A DNA stretch of 64,000 nt from Lederbergia galactosidilytica (GCF_017873565.1 NZ_JAGGKH010000004.1:124001-188000); one strand, 5' to 3'; shown: positions 26,599-36,877, numbered from the stretch's first letter. Notes: a model not told the origin generated them from the sequence alone. Program-made: numbers and translations.

Positions 26599-29500
26599 TT
26601 AGCCCTCTTCATCCCTCCCCTTCTGGATCATCAAGATTTCTCGTATATCCTCTTCCGTAAGTAAGGTTGAATAGTGCTTGCTTGAATCCATCATTTCTTC
26701 AATAAGATGTCGTTTTTTTTCTTGTAGTTCATTCATTTTTTCCTCAATTGTGCCGCGTGCTACTAGCTTGATCACTTGGACAGTCTTTGTTTGACCAATT
26801 CTATGAACACGATCTGCCGCTTGTTCCTCCACAGCCGGATTCCACCAAGTATCATAGAGAATAACTGTATCGGCCCCTGTAAGGTTAAGACCTGTCCCAC
26901 CAGCTTTTAAGGAAATAAGGAAAATTTGCCGCTCTCCCTTATTAAATTGATGACATCTTTCCAACCTAACCTCTGCTGGGGTTTGGCCATCAAGATAGAA
27001 ATATGACTGTCCTTGCATTGCTAATTCACGGCCAATAAGTTGAAGCATCTGTGTAAACTGCGAGAAGATCAATACTCTTCTTCCTGAAGACCTTGCCTCC
27101 TCTAAAAGCTGAAACAGTTGCTCAAACTTCGCAGAGCTTTCCTTATAACCGTCCACGAATAAAGCCGGGTGACAACAAATCTGCCGCAAGCGTGTCAAAC
27201 CAGCGAGAATTTTAATTTTATTTTTTCTGAACGTATCTTTGTCCAAATGTTTTAACGTATCATGTCTTAATTTGGCCAAATAAGCAGCATAAAGTTTTTT
27301 CTGCTCTGGAAGCAATTCCACAAATTTCAGTGATGTCGTTTTCTCGGGTAATTCCGCTAGTACATCTACCTTCGTCCTGCGGAGCAAAAAAGGACGAATC
27401 CGCCGGATGATCTTTTTCCTTGAAAGATTACTGTATTCTTTTAATCCTTGAAACAATTCAGGAAATACGACATGAAAAATTGACCATAATTCCTCTAATG
27501 AATTTTCAATCGGTGTTCCAGTAAGGGCGAAATAATGATTAGCTTGCACTTTATTCACTGCTTTTGCGGTTTGGGTAAACGGGTTCTTAAATGCTTGTGC
27601 CTCATCGAAAAATACTGTATGAAAAGACTGTTTTTCATACCATTTAATATCTGTACGTAACAACGGGTACGAAGTGATTACCACATCAAAAGTTGAAACA
27701 TCCTGCTGTAGGGCGATCCGCTTCCCCTTCTGCCCATCGATTACAACTACATTTAAATCTGCTGCAAATGTAGCCAACTCATTCAACCAGTTATAGGTAA
27801 GGGAAGATGGACAAATAATCAGTACAGGATGCTTGCTTTTACGAATATTTGACCGTTCCGATAAAATAAATGCAATACTTTGCAAAGTCTTTCCAAGTCC
27901 CATATCATCAGCAAGAATTCCACCAAAACCAAAGTGGGCGATAGCCTTCATCCATCGGAAGCCATGTTTTTGATACTCATGTAAGGTCGACTCTAATGTT
28001 TTCGGGACTTCGAAGTCCAGTTGCTCCGGATCTTGCATAGCGTTTAGAAATTGTTGGAAAGACTCCTCCAGCTTCATAACGTCTGGGTCATCTATCGAAT
28101 CCATAAGTTGAAAGCCACGAACAACTGGGATATGAAGACCGCTTTCCAAGTCTTCATCTTGAATCGGAGCAGCACGAAGGAATCGCTGAATTTCTTCGAA
28201 CTCTCTCGTTTCAAGAGATAGAAGAGCCCCGCTGCGCAGACGATAATACTTCCGTTTTTCTTCAAGAGCAGCTAACACTTCACGTATTTCCCTTTCAGGA
28301 ATGCTATCCAATTCAAATTTGAATTCCAACCAATTCGTCCGTTCTTTTTTGAAGCCGACTCTAATCCGCGGATGGGCTTTCTCTTTAAAAACCCGACTAC
28401 GAACAGCGGTCGTCGCATATACTTGCACAAGCTTCTCCATTTTCGGAAGCATGTGATACAAAAATTCATATTCTAATTCTTCATTATGCAAAAAGTAGCC
28501 GCCCTCTGTTTGGGCAAAGGAACTTTCCTCCATAAGTTGAAGGATAGCCTCTTCTTTTTCCAAGTCTCTAAATAATACAGGCCCAATATCCGCTTGTCGC
28601 TCCAATGGATGGATAACAATCCCACCATAATGGAATTCTAATCCAGCAAGAAGTCGATTTTTGATACGATCTAAAAATAATTTAGCAACTAGTGGGGTAC
28701 TGGAAAAGCCTTCAGAAATATGCCCAGCTAGCTGGACCTTACCTAGTCTTTTCAAACCAGGCACAACTTTTTCAATAAAATCATGGATCTGACTTTTAGG
28801 AATGGAGATTCGATTGGCGCGAGAAGATGAGAGCATTTGTTCTAACTCTGATAGACGGGTACAATCCTTACGATCTAGTAAAATCACCTTACCCTCTAAG
28901 AGAACGGTTCGATAGACGTTTAACACTAGCATTTGCTCCAAACCTTTAATCCTGAGGGCATAATCGTTGTCTGTCACCTCTGAAAGATCAAATTGGAGCG
29001 GTAATGGCTCTGTGGATTGCTGAAAGCCGTCAAATTGCTTCCCATTATAGGCTACTTTCACTAAAGGAGCATTAGCCAATAAGGGTACTAAACGTTCCCA
29101 TGAGGAAGGGGGAATAAGTAGAATATCCTGACTGAACTCCCATTCCGTTTTGTCCGGTAATGTATCTACATACATCTCTTCATCTTGTACTACTTGAATA
29201 AGTTCTTGGAGAACAGCATCTGTCGTCCGCAGAAAACAAAAACGCTCCCGATCATAAATTAAATTAGCGGAAAGTTGACTTAAATTTCCACTACTTATAT
29301 CTTCTAAAAATTTTCGGAGATTTGGCACATAACTCGATCCTACTTTCACTTCAATACCTAACATACTTTGTCCATGGTTAACGATGACGGGCTTACAGAT
29401 AAAGGTAACGTCTAGTATTTGCCTGTTCTCAAAATGAAGTTGCTGTTTTCTAGATTGTTTTTCTTCTTGGTGAAATAAGTGAAACAGACCTTCTGTAAGA

Positions 29501-29811
29501 ACAGGACTGGGATCTGTAGGAATCGGGGCATGTTGCTGCTCATGAAGGGCAAATAAGACAGCCGCAATATGCTGACAATCGTGCTTGAAAGCAGGCAGTG
29601 GCGGACAGCTACATTCCGTTCGAATGCTACCATGCCGATTCTTTTCGATTGCGACATGAAAGTCTTCTACTCCAGTCACTATTGCTTCACAACGAGTGGA
29701 GTCGTTTCTTTTAATTATTACTTTATTCGCTTCATAATAAGCTTTACCTCTTTTGAAGGAGGCAGTGCCACATCTTTCGATAATTTTTTCTTGCGTTAAT
29801 GTACAATTCAC
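26599..29811 (-). CDS. SNF2/SWI2-family helicase with N-terminal SWIM zinc finger
   Basis: 1070 residues from a GTG with GAGGGAGG seven bases upstream; the extra 40 codons upstream lack protein character. The order is a SWIM finger (TECSCPPLPAFKHDCQHIAA, residues about 60-80), a bacterial SNF2-associated region to about 600, and then the motor: ILADDMGLGKTLQSIAFIL (motif I), VFFDEAQAFKNP (II), ALTGTPIENSLEE (III), SLKAGGTGLNL and AADRVHRIGQTK (V-VI). Family members translocate on duplex DNA and strip or remodel bound proteins. It follows the DinG-like helicase gene by 92 bases in the same direction, so the two probably form an operon. Its role (repair, transcription recycling or phage defence) cannot be decided. 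Confidence 0.92.
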   Translation of the reverse strand: MNCTLTQEKIIERCGTASFKRGKAYYEANKVIIKRNDSTRCEAIVTGVEDFHVAIEKNRHGSIRTECSCPPLPAFKHDCQHIAAVLFALHEQQHAPIPTDPSPVLTEGLFHLFHQEEKQSRKQQLHFENRQILDVTFICKPVIVNHGQSMLGIEVKVGSSYVPNLRKFLEDISSGNLSQLSANLIYDRERFCFLRTTDAVLQELIQVVQDEEMYVDTLPDKTEWEFSQDILLIPPSSWERLVPLLANAPLVKVAYNGKQFDGFQQSTEPLPLQFDLSEVTDNDYALRIKGLEQMLVLNVYRTVLLEGKVILLDRKDCTRLSELEQMLSSSRANRISIPKSQIHDFIEKVVPGLKRLGKVQLAGHISEGFSSTPLVAKLFLDRIKNRLLAGLEFHYGGIVIHPLERQADIGPVLFRDLEKEEAILQLMEESSFAQTEGGYFLHNEELEYEFLYHMLPKMEKLVQVYATTAVRSRVFKEKAHPRIRVGFKKERTNWLEFKFELDSIPEREIREVLAALEEKRKYYRLRSGALLSLETREFEEIQRFLRAAPIQDEDLESGLHIPVVRGFQLMDSIDDPDVMKLEESFQQFLNAMQDPEQLDFEVPKTLESTLHEYQKHGFRWMKAIAHFGFGGILADDMGLGKTLQSIAFILSERSNIRKSKHPVLIICPSSLTYNWLNELATFAADLNVVVIDGQKGKRIALQQDVSTFDVVITSYPLLRTDIKWYEKQSFHTVFFDEAQAFKNPFTQTAKAVNKVQANHYFALTGTPIENSLEELWSIFHVVFPELFQGLKEYSNLSRKKIIRRIRPFLLRRTKVDVLAELPEKTTSLKFVELLPEQKKLYAAYLAKLRHDTLKHLDKDTFRKNKIKILAGLTRLRQICCHPALFVDGYKESSAKFEQLFQLLEEARSSGRRVLIFSQFTQMLQLIGRELAMQGQSYFYLDGQTPAEVRLERCHQFNKGERQIFLISLKAGGTGLNLTGADTVILYDTWWNPAVEEQAADRVHRIGQTKTVQVIKLVARGTIEEKMNELQEKKRHLIEEMMDSSKHYSTLLTEEDIREILMIQKGRDEEG

Positions 29812-29903
29812 GTGTTTGCCTCCCTCTAAGAAGTTTGCCTTTAATAAAGAAAGTATTTTAAATGTAAAGATGGAATCCCTCTTTTTTACAAAGTCGGAAA
29901 TTC

Positions 29904-32186
29904 CTATTCTCCCACCGTAAAATGTTGCCATTCATATGGAAGCATCGCTTGGTATTTTGGTTGTAAAAACCGATCATCAATCAAAGCAATGATGCCATGA
30001 TCTGATTCAGTCCGAATTAACCGCCCACCTGCTTGTAACACCTTATTCATTCCCGGATAAACATACGAGTAATCATATCCATTTTGACCGATCGCTTGGA
30101 AATAATCCTTGATAATATTACGTTCCAGACCTATTTGCGGCAATCCTACCCCAACTATAATCACGCCTTGCAGTCGTTCGCCTTTTAAATCAATTCCTTC
30201 AGAGAAAATTCCTCCTAAGACGGCAAAGCCGACTAGCCTATCTAACGGATTTTCATTTTCCTGGAAGGCCTCCAAAAAAGCTTCGCGCTGCTCCTCGGTC
30301 ATACCCCCATCTTGCACAATCGTCTTCACATCCGGTGTCAGTGTAATAAATTGCTCGTAGACTGTCCGCATATATTGATATGAAGGGAAAAACACGAGAA
30401 AGTTACCGGCCCGTTTCTGTAAAATCTGAGAGATAAATTGCACCATTGGTTCAACTGTACGTTCCCGATCTCGATACCTTGTTGATAAGGGCTGGATCAT
30501 AACATCTATATTTTCGCGGTCAAAAGGGGACGGGATAGAGAGTACATAATCATCTTCTTTCCCACCCAATAAGTTCATATAGTACCCGGCAGGAGTCAAA
30601 GTAGCTGAAAAGAAGACTTTGGAGCGGAACCCCTTGCCCATCTGTTTTAACTGTGCTGATGGGTCTAGACAAAATAACTTTAATTCTACCTCACTACCAG
30701 TTACAGTTAGATAACTGGTAAAGCGCTGATCATACAGGCGGGCAATTTTCACAAAAGCATTCGCTTCGAAATATGTTTCCAATAAAAGCTCATCCACTTC
30801 TTCACCTTTTGCTAATTCTTCCTCAGCTTTAAAGACAAACGCATCCACCACTTGTACAAGTTTGTCATCCAGCGACTTCTCAAGCATTTGATTCTGCTTT
30901 TTCTTTTCTAGTAAGTGATCATTCACTTTTTTTGCCGTCTTGGCAATCTCTTTAAGATCTTTTTTGTACAAGCGATACAAATCAAGAAAATGGGATTTGA
31001 CGATAGTAGCTGAGTACATTTCCCTTGCTCGGTCAACTAGATTGTGGGCTTCATCAACTAATAACACAGTCTTTTTCTTGTCTTCTTCAAAGATCCGTTG
31101 CAAGGATACCCTAGGATCAAACATATAATTATAATCACAAATGACCGCATCTGCGGCATACGCTAAGTCTAATGAAAACTCAAATGGACAGACCATATGT
31201 TTACGAGCATATTTCTCAATCACTGGTCTCGTTAGCATCTTTTCATGTTCCATAATATCGGATATGGCGCCATTGATCCGATCGTAATAACCATCAGCAA
31301 ACGGACATTCCGTTTTATCACATTTCACTCTATCTTGAAAACAAATTTTTTCCTTTGCTGTAATCGTCACGACCACAATTTCTAGTTTACTTTTTTGTAG
31401 AAGCCGAAACGCTTCTTCAGCAGCTGTACGCGTAATCGTCTTTGCGGTTAAGTAAAAAATCCGCTCCACATGCCCTTCTCCAACGGCTTTTACCGCTGGG
31501 AATATAGTTGAAATTGTTTTACCGATCCCTGTTGAGGCTTTCGCGAAAAGTGTCTTTTTCTCTCGAATGGTTTTATAAACTGAACCGGCAAGTTTTCTTT
31601 GACCTTGTCGATATTCTTTAAACGGAAATGCCAAAGCTTTCGCACTAGCATTCCTTTTTTCCCTAAGAGCCAACCTTAAGCGTGCATAGGAAGCGTAACG
31701 AGATACGACATCTAGGACGAATGATTCTAGTTCTTCCCTTTCCATTATCCGTTGAAATCTCTTTTCTTCTCCTGTTCGCACTTGAACGTACGTTAACTGG
31801 ATATGCATTTCCGTTAAATCATGATCTTTCGCATATATATAAGCATACAGAATCGCCTGCGCCCAGTGCACAGGATGTGTTTCCTCTGTCACTTTTTCCA
31901 GTGGCATGGAAGTTGATTTTATTTCGTCGATGGTGATCACTCCATCTTCATCTATTAGTAGACCATCACAGCGCCCATCAATTTGGAAAGTGAGATCATC
32001 AACCGTCACTTCAGTCTTCAAATACACTTCTTTTTGATCTGTTTCACGATAAGTCTTTTGTATTTTTTGGTGGATTTTTGTCCCCTCATGTAAAGAAGAA
32101 GCTGTCCGGAACCCAGTTTCAATACTCCCACTTCGGAAGGTATATTCCACAAGCGTTCTGACGGCTATTTTGATGATTTGTGTCAT
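29904..32186 (-). CDS. DinG/XPD-like helicase with N-terminal PD-(D/E)XK nuclease-like domain
   Basis: 760 residues. The first 190 resemble a Cas4/RecB-type nuclease fold (FQIDGRCDGLLIDEDGVITI DEIKS region: D then ExK). The helicase follows: KASTGIGKTISTIFPA (Walker A), a four-Cys segment around EKICFQDRVKCDKTECPFAD with another Cys in HMVCPFEFS (probable iron-sulphur cluster), LLVDEAHNLVDRA (DEAH), and QAGGRLIRTESDHG (motif VI). XPD/DinG helicases unwind DNA 5' to 3'. The ATG at 32186 is preferred because GGTGATC, complementary to the 16S tail, lies just before it; an ATG at 32198 is also open. It is probably co-transcribed with the SNF2 gene in a DNA-processing unit. Confidence 0.9.
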   Translation of the reverse strand: MTQIIKIAVRTLVEYTFRSGSIETGFRTASSLHEGTKIHQKIQKTYRETDQKEVYLKTEVTVDDLTFQIDGRCDGLLIDEDGVITIDEIKSTSMPLEKVTEETHPVHWAQAILYAYIYAKDHDLTEMHIQLTYVQVRTGEEKRFQRIMEREELESFVLDVVSRYASYARLRLALREKRNASAKALAFPFKEYRQGQRKLAGSVYKTIREKKTLFAKASTGIGKTISTIFPAVKAVGEGHVERIFYLTAKTITRTAAEEAFRLLQKSKLEIVVVTITAKEKICFQDRVKCDKTECPFADGYYDRINGAISDIMEHEKMLTRPVIEKYARKHMVCPFEFSLDLAYAADAVICDYNYMFDPRVSLQRIFEEDKKKTVLLVDEAHNLVDRAREMYSATIVKSHFLDLYRLYKKDLKEIAKTAKKVNDHLLEKKKQNQMLEKSLDDKLVQVVDAFVFKAEEELAKGEEVDELLLETYFEANAFVKIARLYDQRFTSYLTVTGSEVELKLFCLDPSAQLKQMGKGFRSKVFFSATLTPAGYYMNLLGGKEDDYVLSIPSPFDRENIDVMIQPLSTRYRDRERTVEPMVQFISQILQKRAGNFLVFFPSYQYMRTVYEQFITLTPDVKTIVQDGGMTEEQREAFLEAFQENENPLDRLVGFAVLGGIFSEGIDLKGERLQGVIIVGVGLPQIGLERNIIKDYFQAIGQNGYDYSYVYPGMNKVLQAGGRLIRTESDHGIIALIDDRFLQPKYQAMLPYEWQHFTVGE

Positions 32187-32360
32187 GTGATCACCCATTC
32201 GTTATTCTTCATTTTATTTTAGCACAGAAGGCCCTCAATAGAAACGTACGTTTCACTTCGAAGATTTTTTCCATGTAAATATCGTAACGGAGACTTTGCT
32301 AGGCATACACACAATTTCCTTAATGTCATAGCTTATATTAAAAAGCTTGGAGGAAATGAT

Positions 32361-33449
32361 ATGGAGATCGAACAAAACTCTAAACCGAAGGCACCAAAAT
32401 GGCATATCTTTCAAATTATTGGCATTATGATTGTCATACTATCACTTCTCGCTCTCTTTCTTGTTCCAGACTCTTTATCCCAATTATTCGATACGATTAT
32501 GAAGGAAGTGAAACCTGTTGTCGTAGATACCTTTTTAACAAGTGAAGTAGGTATTGCAGTCATAGTCAGTGTGATTCTAGGACGAGTATTGGAGAGGCTC
32601 GGTTTTACAGATGGACTTATTCGCCTTTTTGTTCCTCTCATGCGTTTGTTTAAAATCAACCCAGCTGTAATCATTCCTAGCGCTTATAATATATTAGGCG
32701 ATATTAACGCAGCCGGAAAAATTGCTGGTCCGATCCTTGTAAAGGCGCATGCAACAAAGGCTGAGCAGAAAATAGCAGTGGCGACTATGATTCAGTCACC
32801 TCAGTCTTTTGCTACTTTTGTACTTGGGTTGATCGCATTATCCATCTTCGGGATTAACGCCTTTCCTCTCATTCTATTAGCAATTTTCGCGCCTCTAGTT
32901 GTCGTACCGTTCCTTTTAGCCAAAACAATTTATCGGGATACGAGAAAAGTAAATTTAGATGAATTACCACGATTCACACCGAAAACAACCTTTATGAACA
33001 CGATTTTTTCTTCTGCCAAGGAAGGAACTGAATTGCTTTTGCTCATCATTATCCCAGCTGTTACGATTGTGTTTATTTTCATCGGCATTTTAAAATTCTC
33101 TGGTGTTTGGGAACCAATTGAAACGGGGACGGCTTCCCTATTAACCATGTTAAGTATTGAACCTAATACCGGGATTGTTTCTTTCTTAGTGGCTCCTACT
33201 CTTGCTGTCGCTCAGCTAGCTGAAGCTGCCACAACAATCGATCCACGCTTCATCGTCGGATCCTTTGTATTAGCCAATTCAGGTCTACCTATCTATGTCA
33301 TTGTTGGCCAAATTCCAGCAATTTGGGCTGAATCCTCCCATTTAAGTGAAAGAGAAGTGATCGAGGCTGCAGTGATTGGAATGATCATCCGCATTGCCAC
33401 TGCCTGTGTGCTTGGTTATTTTCTTACTCCTTTTTTGGTGGGATCTTAA
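32361..33449 (+). CDS. Membrane protein with nucleoside-recognition (Gate) domains
   Basis: 362 residues and about eight membrane helices (20-40, 62-78, 95-115, 145-165, 170-190, 222-245, 260-300, 335-358). The repeated pattern NILGDINAAGKIAGPILVKA near residue 112 and VAQLAEAATTIDPRFIVGSF near 285 resembles the Gate/nucleoside-recognition family (YjiG/YjiH, SpmA-like). Such proteins accompany amidohydrolases or peptidases as likely transporters. It is immediately followed, with no gap, by an amidohydrolase gene. GGAGG lies before the ATG. I infer uptake or release of the hydrolase's substrate. Confidence 0.75.
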   Translation: MEIEQNSKPKAPKWHIFQIIGIMIVILSLLALFLVPDSLSQLFDTIMKEVKPVVVDTFLTSEVGIAVIVSVILGRVLERLGFTDGLIRLFVPLMRLFKINPAVIIPSAYNILGDINAAGKIAGPILVKAHATKAEQKIAVATMIQSPQSFATFVLGLIALSIFGINAFPLILLAIFAPLVVVPFLLAKTIYRDTRKVNLDELPRFTPKTTFMNTIFSSAKEGTELLLLIIIPAVTIVFIFIGILKFSGVWEPIETGTASLLTMLSIEPNTGIVSFLVAPTLAVAQLAEAATTIDPRFIVGSFVLANSGLPIYVIVGQIPAIWAESSHLSEREVIEAAVIGMIIRIATACVLGYFLTPFLVGS

Positions 33450-34673
33450 ATGGAGAATGCCTATTTGCTTCGAGCAGGTAAATTAGTGACAGTTGGAAAG
33501 ATGGGGACGTTGTATGATGGTGCCCTGTTAATTGAAGGAGGCAAAATCACAGGAGTTGGGAAATGGCAAACCTTACGGGAACAATTTCCTTCCTTAGTAA
33601 CTATCGATTATACTCGTGATGTTGTCACTCCGGGTTTAGTTGATTGTCATACCCATTTACTTGAGTTTGCTCCTTCCTCTTTGTATCCCATTACAGAAAA
33701 GACCCATTTTCTTGCGGGAAAATCGTTACTCCTCCAGGCTTTAACAGCAGGTATCACAGCACTTGGAGAGCAAATTTGTGGCCATCCCGATTGTAATTTT
33801 TCAATTGCTGATTATCGAGAATTGGCGCAGGATTTACCAATCGATATTTCGTTTGCCCCGACAAGTATCTCAATCGGTTTTGAAAAATTAGCCCATTTTT
33901 CGGCAGTTACAAAATCAAAGGGAATCCAACAAGCAGACTTAACTCGCCCAACCTTAATTCAAGATCTAGCGAAGCAAAGTGATTATCCAGGGGAAAATCT
34001 TTTTATTAATGCCACTCCAGCAAACTTTATAGCGGAAAAGGTTCCACGAGCTGGAGAAATCATCTACACATTGGCAGAGTTAAAACATATAGTAGAGATT
34101 TTCCATGAATATGGGAAACAAATCGGTGTACATGTCGCTGGAGAACAAGCGATTGACATGGCTTTAGAGGCAGGGGTTGATGTCCTTCATCACGCCCATG
34201 GAATAACCCCTAGACAAGTAAAAATGGCGAAACAGAAAGGCACCCAGATTGTCGCCACTCCAATGGGAGGAACCCATCTAACACCCAATTCTCCCGAAAA
34301 TATTGTTCATTTAGTTGAGCAAAAGATTCCAGTCTCAATTGCAACAGATGCTTATTTACCTCCTTATCCTGGGGTAGATTGGCTACCCTTTAATGACCAG
34401 AGTTTACAAGGCCCAGATGTACTAATGAAAATTGCTCAGCCTGCGATGCAAGCTTTACATGAAAATGGCGTTAATGAAAATGAGGTACTTGCTTTGATCA
34501 CTGCTAATCCAGCAAAGCTTCTGGGGAAAGAAGCCAAATTTGGGAAATTAGAGGTCGGCATGGATGCGAACCTTTTGGTGACAGAGGGGATACCAGGGTT
34601 AGAAATCACAGACAAGGAAGCAATTAAAAAGGTGTATTTTCAGGGAAAGCATGTAGTAGATCGTAGAGGATAA
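33450..34673 (+). CDS. Amidohydrolase family protein (imidazolonepropionase-like)
   Basis: 407 residues. A small beta-sandwich at both ends encloses the metal-dependent TIM barrel. Metal ligands visible: VTPGLVDCHTHLLEF (HxH, near residue 65), QIGVHVAGEQ (His near 230), DVLHHAHGI (His near 250) and VSIATDAYLPPY (Asp near 300). The C-terminus ends with the typical GKLEVGMDANLLV. The substrate cannot be read out; histidine-pathway, cyclic imide or dipeptide hydrolysis are possible. The ATG follows directly after the membrane protein stop, with GGTGGG seven bases upstream inside that gene, so the two are coupled. Confidence 0.85.
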   Translation: MENAYLLRAGKLVTVGKMGTLYDGALLIEGGKITGVGKWQTLREQFPSLVTIDYTRDVVTPGLVDCHTHLLEFAPSSLYPITEKTHFLAGKSLLLQALTAGITALGEQICGHPDCNFSIADYRELAQDLPIDISFAPTSISIGFEKLAHFSAVTKSKGIQQADLTRPTLIQDLAKQSDYPGENLFINATPANFIAEKVPRAGEIIYTLAELKHIVEIFHEYGKQIGVHVAGEQAIDMALEAGVDVLHHAHGITPRQVKMAKQKGTQIVATPMGGTHLTPNSPENIVHLVEQKIPVSIATDAYLPPYPGVDWLPFNDQSLQGPDVLMKIAQPAMQALHENGVNENEVLALITANPAKLLGKEAKFGKLEVGMDANLLVTEGIPGLEITDKEAIKKVYFQGKHVVDRRG

Positions 34674-34691
34674 TTAGTAGAATTATACTTT

Positions 34692-34737
34692 AGGAGTTAT
34701 CCAAGCATTGACACAAATGTTGGATAACTCCTATTTA
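34692..34737 (+). terminator. Terminator of the amidohydrolase operon
   Basis: A perfect 13-bp stem, AGGAGTTATCCAA (34692-34704) with TTGGATAACTCCT (34720-34732), then ATTTAA. The T-run is short, but the stem is strong and lies 18 bases after the stop. Confidence 0.75.
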
Positions 34738-34755
34738 ACAGATTTTCGAAAGAAG

Positions 34756-35069
34756 TCTCCATCTTCTATCGTGTGCAGGGCGTAGCCCAACGATAAGGTG
34801 GAGATGAATTTCGGTTGGCGTAAGACAAATTTACTTTGCTATTCACAAAAATACGGCATAATAAGTACGAGTGTTCTTTGATAACTGGATATATAGGGTT
34901 GCGCAGAATCAAATACACGAAAACCAAGTTGTCCTTCTGTGCGTAAAATATCCAAAGTAACGAAAGAACCTCTGAAACTGTCGGACATCTACCGCTGGAA
35001 CAGCGGGAAGCAAGGCTCAGGGAGATGGAAGGTTGCTTTCATCATGGAACTGAGAAGCTCCCACTTCAA
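34756..35069 (+). mobile_element. Transposase-less IS605/TnpB-type element remnant with omega-RNA-like end
   Basis: About 310 bases of dense secondary structure without an intact gene. Left part: TCTCCATCTT pairs with AAGGTGGAGA around GGGCGTAGCCC. Middle: TGGATAT...GCGCAGAA pairs with TTCTGTGC...ATATCCA (about 34887-34954). Right part: CATCT...AGATG, the hairpin CCGCTGGAACAGCGG (34993-35007), and an end AAGCTCCCACTTCAA (35055-35069). From memory, this right end is typical of IS605/IS1341 elements, where the 3' end of tnpB doubles as the guide-RNA scaffold. Two frames over 34975-35090 read like TnpB C-terminal tails (TVGHLPLEQREARLREMEG). No TnpA or TnpB ORF is present. It is either a deletion remnant or a non-autonomous (PATE-like) copy. 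Confidence 0.6.
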
Positions 35070-35104
35070 ATTATCATTAGAAAATTAAGTGGTGAGTAGT
35101 TCAC

Positions 35105-36574
35105 TTAAGGATTAATTTTTCCAACTCCAGCATTCTGCCTCACTAAAACTTTCACTTCCCCAACTGGAGTTAAAGTATATTGATAAGGTGGATTATAGGT
35201 TACAGTTGAGGTAATCGGCATATTGCCCGTACTATTTGTGAACATATTATTGCTTACATCCCAATAGCCAATTTCTTTGCTATACAGAGAAACAATCGGA
35301 TCTTTTGAATTTTCAAAATGATTATTCTCAATTTTTAATGTTGCACCCATCCTTGAATTAATACCGGTATCAATAATATTATCGTAATAGTTATTAAATA
35401 GATGTCCCTGTCCAAAGCGGAACAATGGTAAGCGAGAATTCACGTTTGACCAATAATTATGATGATAGGTAATGCGTCGATCATAATCATCACTATCAGA
35501 GGAACCTATTAAAGAGGTCTTCCAACTATCGTGAATATGATTCCATGACACCGTTATATATGCAGCGTCTTTTTTCACGTCAATTAATCCGTCATAATAA
35601 TCTTTATCCGCATTCAAAGTATTATACAACTCATTATGGTCAATCCATACATTTCTTGCCGGACCTTCAATACTGATTGCATCTTTATCACCAATATTCA
35701 CATGATGTATTTTTAAGTTGCGGATAATTATATTATTAGCCCTCCAAATTTTTATCCCAATACCTTCTAACTCACCTTTTGTTCCGCTACCGTATATAGA
35801 AATATCATTTACATCTTTAATATCAATTTTGGATAAGCCTGCAGAGTTACCTTGGGTGATTTTCCCATTTACATATATTTTCAATGGTTTATTTGGATCT
35901 TTATTTTTTATAGCGTTTTGCAGATCGGTTCCGGTGTTGACCGTGACGGTAACTGCATTCTCCCCTTCACCGCCAGTTGTCCCACCATTTAAAGTGGCAA
36001 ATCCCATTAAATCAGTTAATGGCGCATTACTATTTTCGTCAGGAGGAATTACCTCTCCACTTGAACCAACCTCAACGATTTTCCAAAGTTGATTATCAGC
36101 TCCATGAAAATCCCATTGGGCAATATTTGCACCTGTCTCCAATGAGTGCTCAAATACTTCTAATGCTTTTCCACTATTCCTATTAATTATTTTATAATCA
36201 CCATCAGCAACATGCTCGATTTTCCAATCATGTGCCGCACTTTTACGTTCCCTCATTTGTACAATTTTAGCACCATTTTCCTTAGATTTGTCTTGGACAT
36301 ACACTAATTTATTACTGAAGAAACTTTGGATTTGATAGTAACCATCGTCTGTGCCACTAATTTTCCATTGCTGTACCTCTAAATCATTGCGGTCCCACTG
36401 CACTAATGGTACATCATCATCACTACTCCAATCATAAACATCCAATACTTTTCCACTATTTTTGTTAATGAATACGTATGATTTGCCTTCATCAAAATTC
36501 GCGAGAGCGCTTACTGAAAATAACATTAAAAATCCCAAAAAGACAATTGTACTGAAAAGAGTTTTTCTAAACAT
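35105..36574 (-). CDS. Secreted pectate lyase (PL1) with N-terminal ricin-type lectin domain
   Basis: 489 residues. The signal peptide is about 1-25 ([14 protein letters not shown]). A RICIN-like carbohydrate-binding domain follows at about 28-170, with repeated QW-type motifs ([26 protein letters not shown]), then a linker. The PL1 beta-helix runs from about 190: [30 protein letters not shown] (calcium-binding region) and [17 protein letters not shown] with the catalytic Arg. It would cleave de-esterified homogalacturonan by beta-elimination outside the cell. AAAGGTGG precedes the ATG. It is monocistronic. The leader carries a hairpin GGGTGAA...TTCACCC (about 36646-36679) of unknown role. 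Confidence 0.92.
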   Translation of the reverse strand: MFRKTLFSTIVFLGFLMLFSVSALANFDEGKSYVFINKNSGKVLDVYDWSSDDDVPLVQWDRNDLEVQQWKISGTDDGYYQIQSFFSNKLVYVQDKSKENGAKIVQMRERKSAAHDWKIEHVADGDYKIINRNSGKALEVFEHSLETGANIAQWDFHGADNQLWKIVEVGSSGEVIPPDENSNAPLTDLMGFATLNGGTTGGEGENAVTVTVNTGTDLQNAIKNKDPNKPLKIYVNGKITQGNSAGLSKIDIKDVNDISIYGSGTKGELEGIGIKIWRANNIIIRNLKIHHVNIGDKDAISIEGPARNVWIDHNELYNTLNADKDYYDGLIDVKKDAAYITVSWNHIHDSWKTSLIGSSDSDDYDRRITYHHNYWSNVNSRLPLFRFGQGHLFNNYYDNIIDTGINSRMGATLKIENNHFENSKDPIVSLYSKEIGYWDVSNNMFTNSTGNMPITSTVTYNPPYQYTLTPVGEVKVLVRQNAGVGKINP

Positions 36575-36835
36575 TTATCTTTGTCCACCTTTCATTTTTT
36601 GTAATGGCTTAGGAACTTGTTTTCTCGGTTGTCCATTCTCATGGTGGGTGAAAGATATTACCCATCCTTGTTCACCCCTTATTTATGGATTGTGTCAATT
36701 GTATAGTGTTTTCTATATTAATTGAATAATCATTTTATTTGGATTACCTGTTGGCATTGTCATCCCTTATACGGAATAGATTTTACGAATGTGAGAGCGC
36801 CGTCTATCTGAGTTTATGATTATCACTCTCTTTGA
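36575..36835. other. Leader and upstream region of the pectate lyase gene
   Basis: No gene. It holds the lyase promoter (a TTGACA and a TATACA are present on the minus strand, but not at a convincing spacing) and the GGGTGAA/TTCACCC hairpin in the leader. Confidence 0.4.
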
Positions 36836-36877
36836 CACAAAAAAACAGCCCTGTAAGATATTCACACATCTTACAGG
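36836..36877 (-). terminator. Terminator of the RND efflux gene
   Basis: A 10-bp stem, CCTGTAAGAT (36850-36859) with ATCTTACAGG (36868-36877). On the minus strand it is followed by GCTGTTTTTTTG. It lies 12 bases after the stop codon. Confidence 0.9.

Noticed and set aside
32361-34673. Reading the membrane protein plus amidohydrolase as a histidine-degradation unit
   Set aside because: The amidohydrolase is only generically imidazolonepropionase-like, and no hut genes are nearby.
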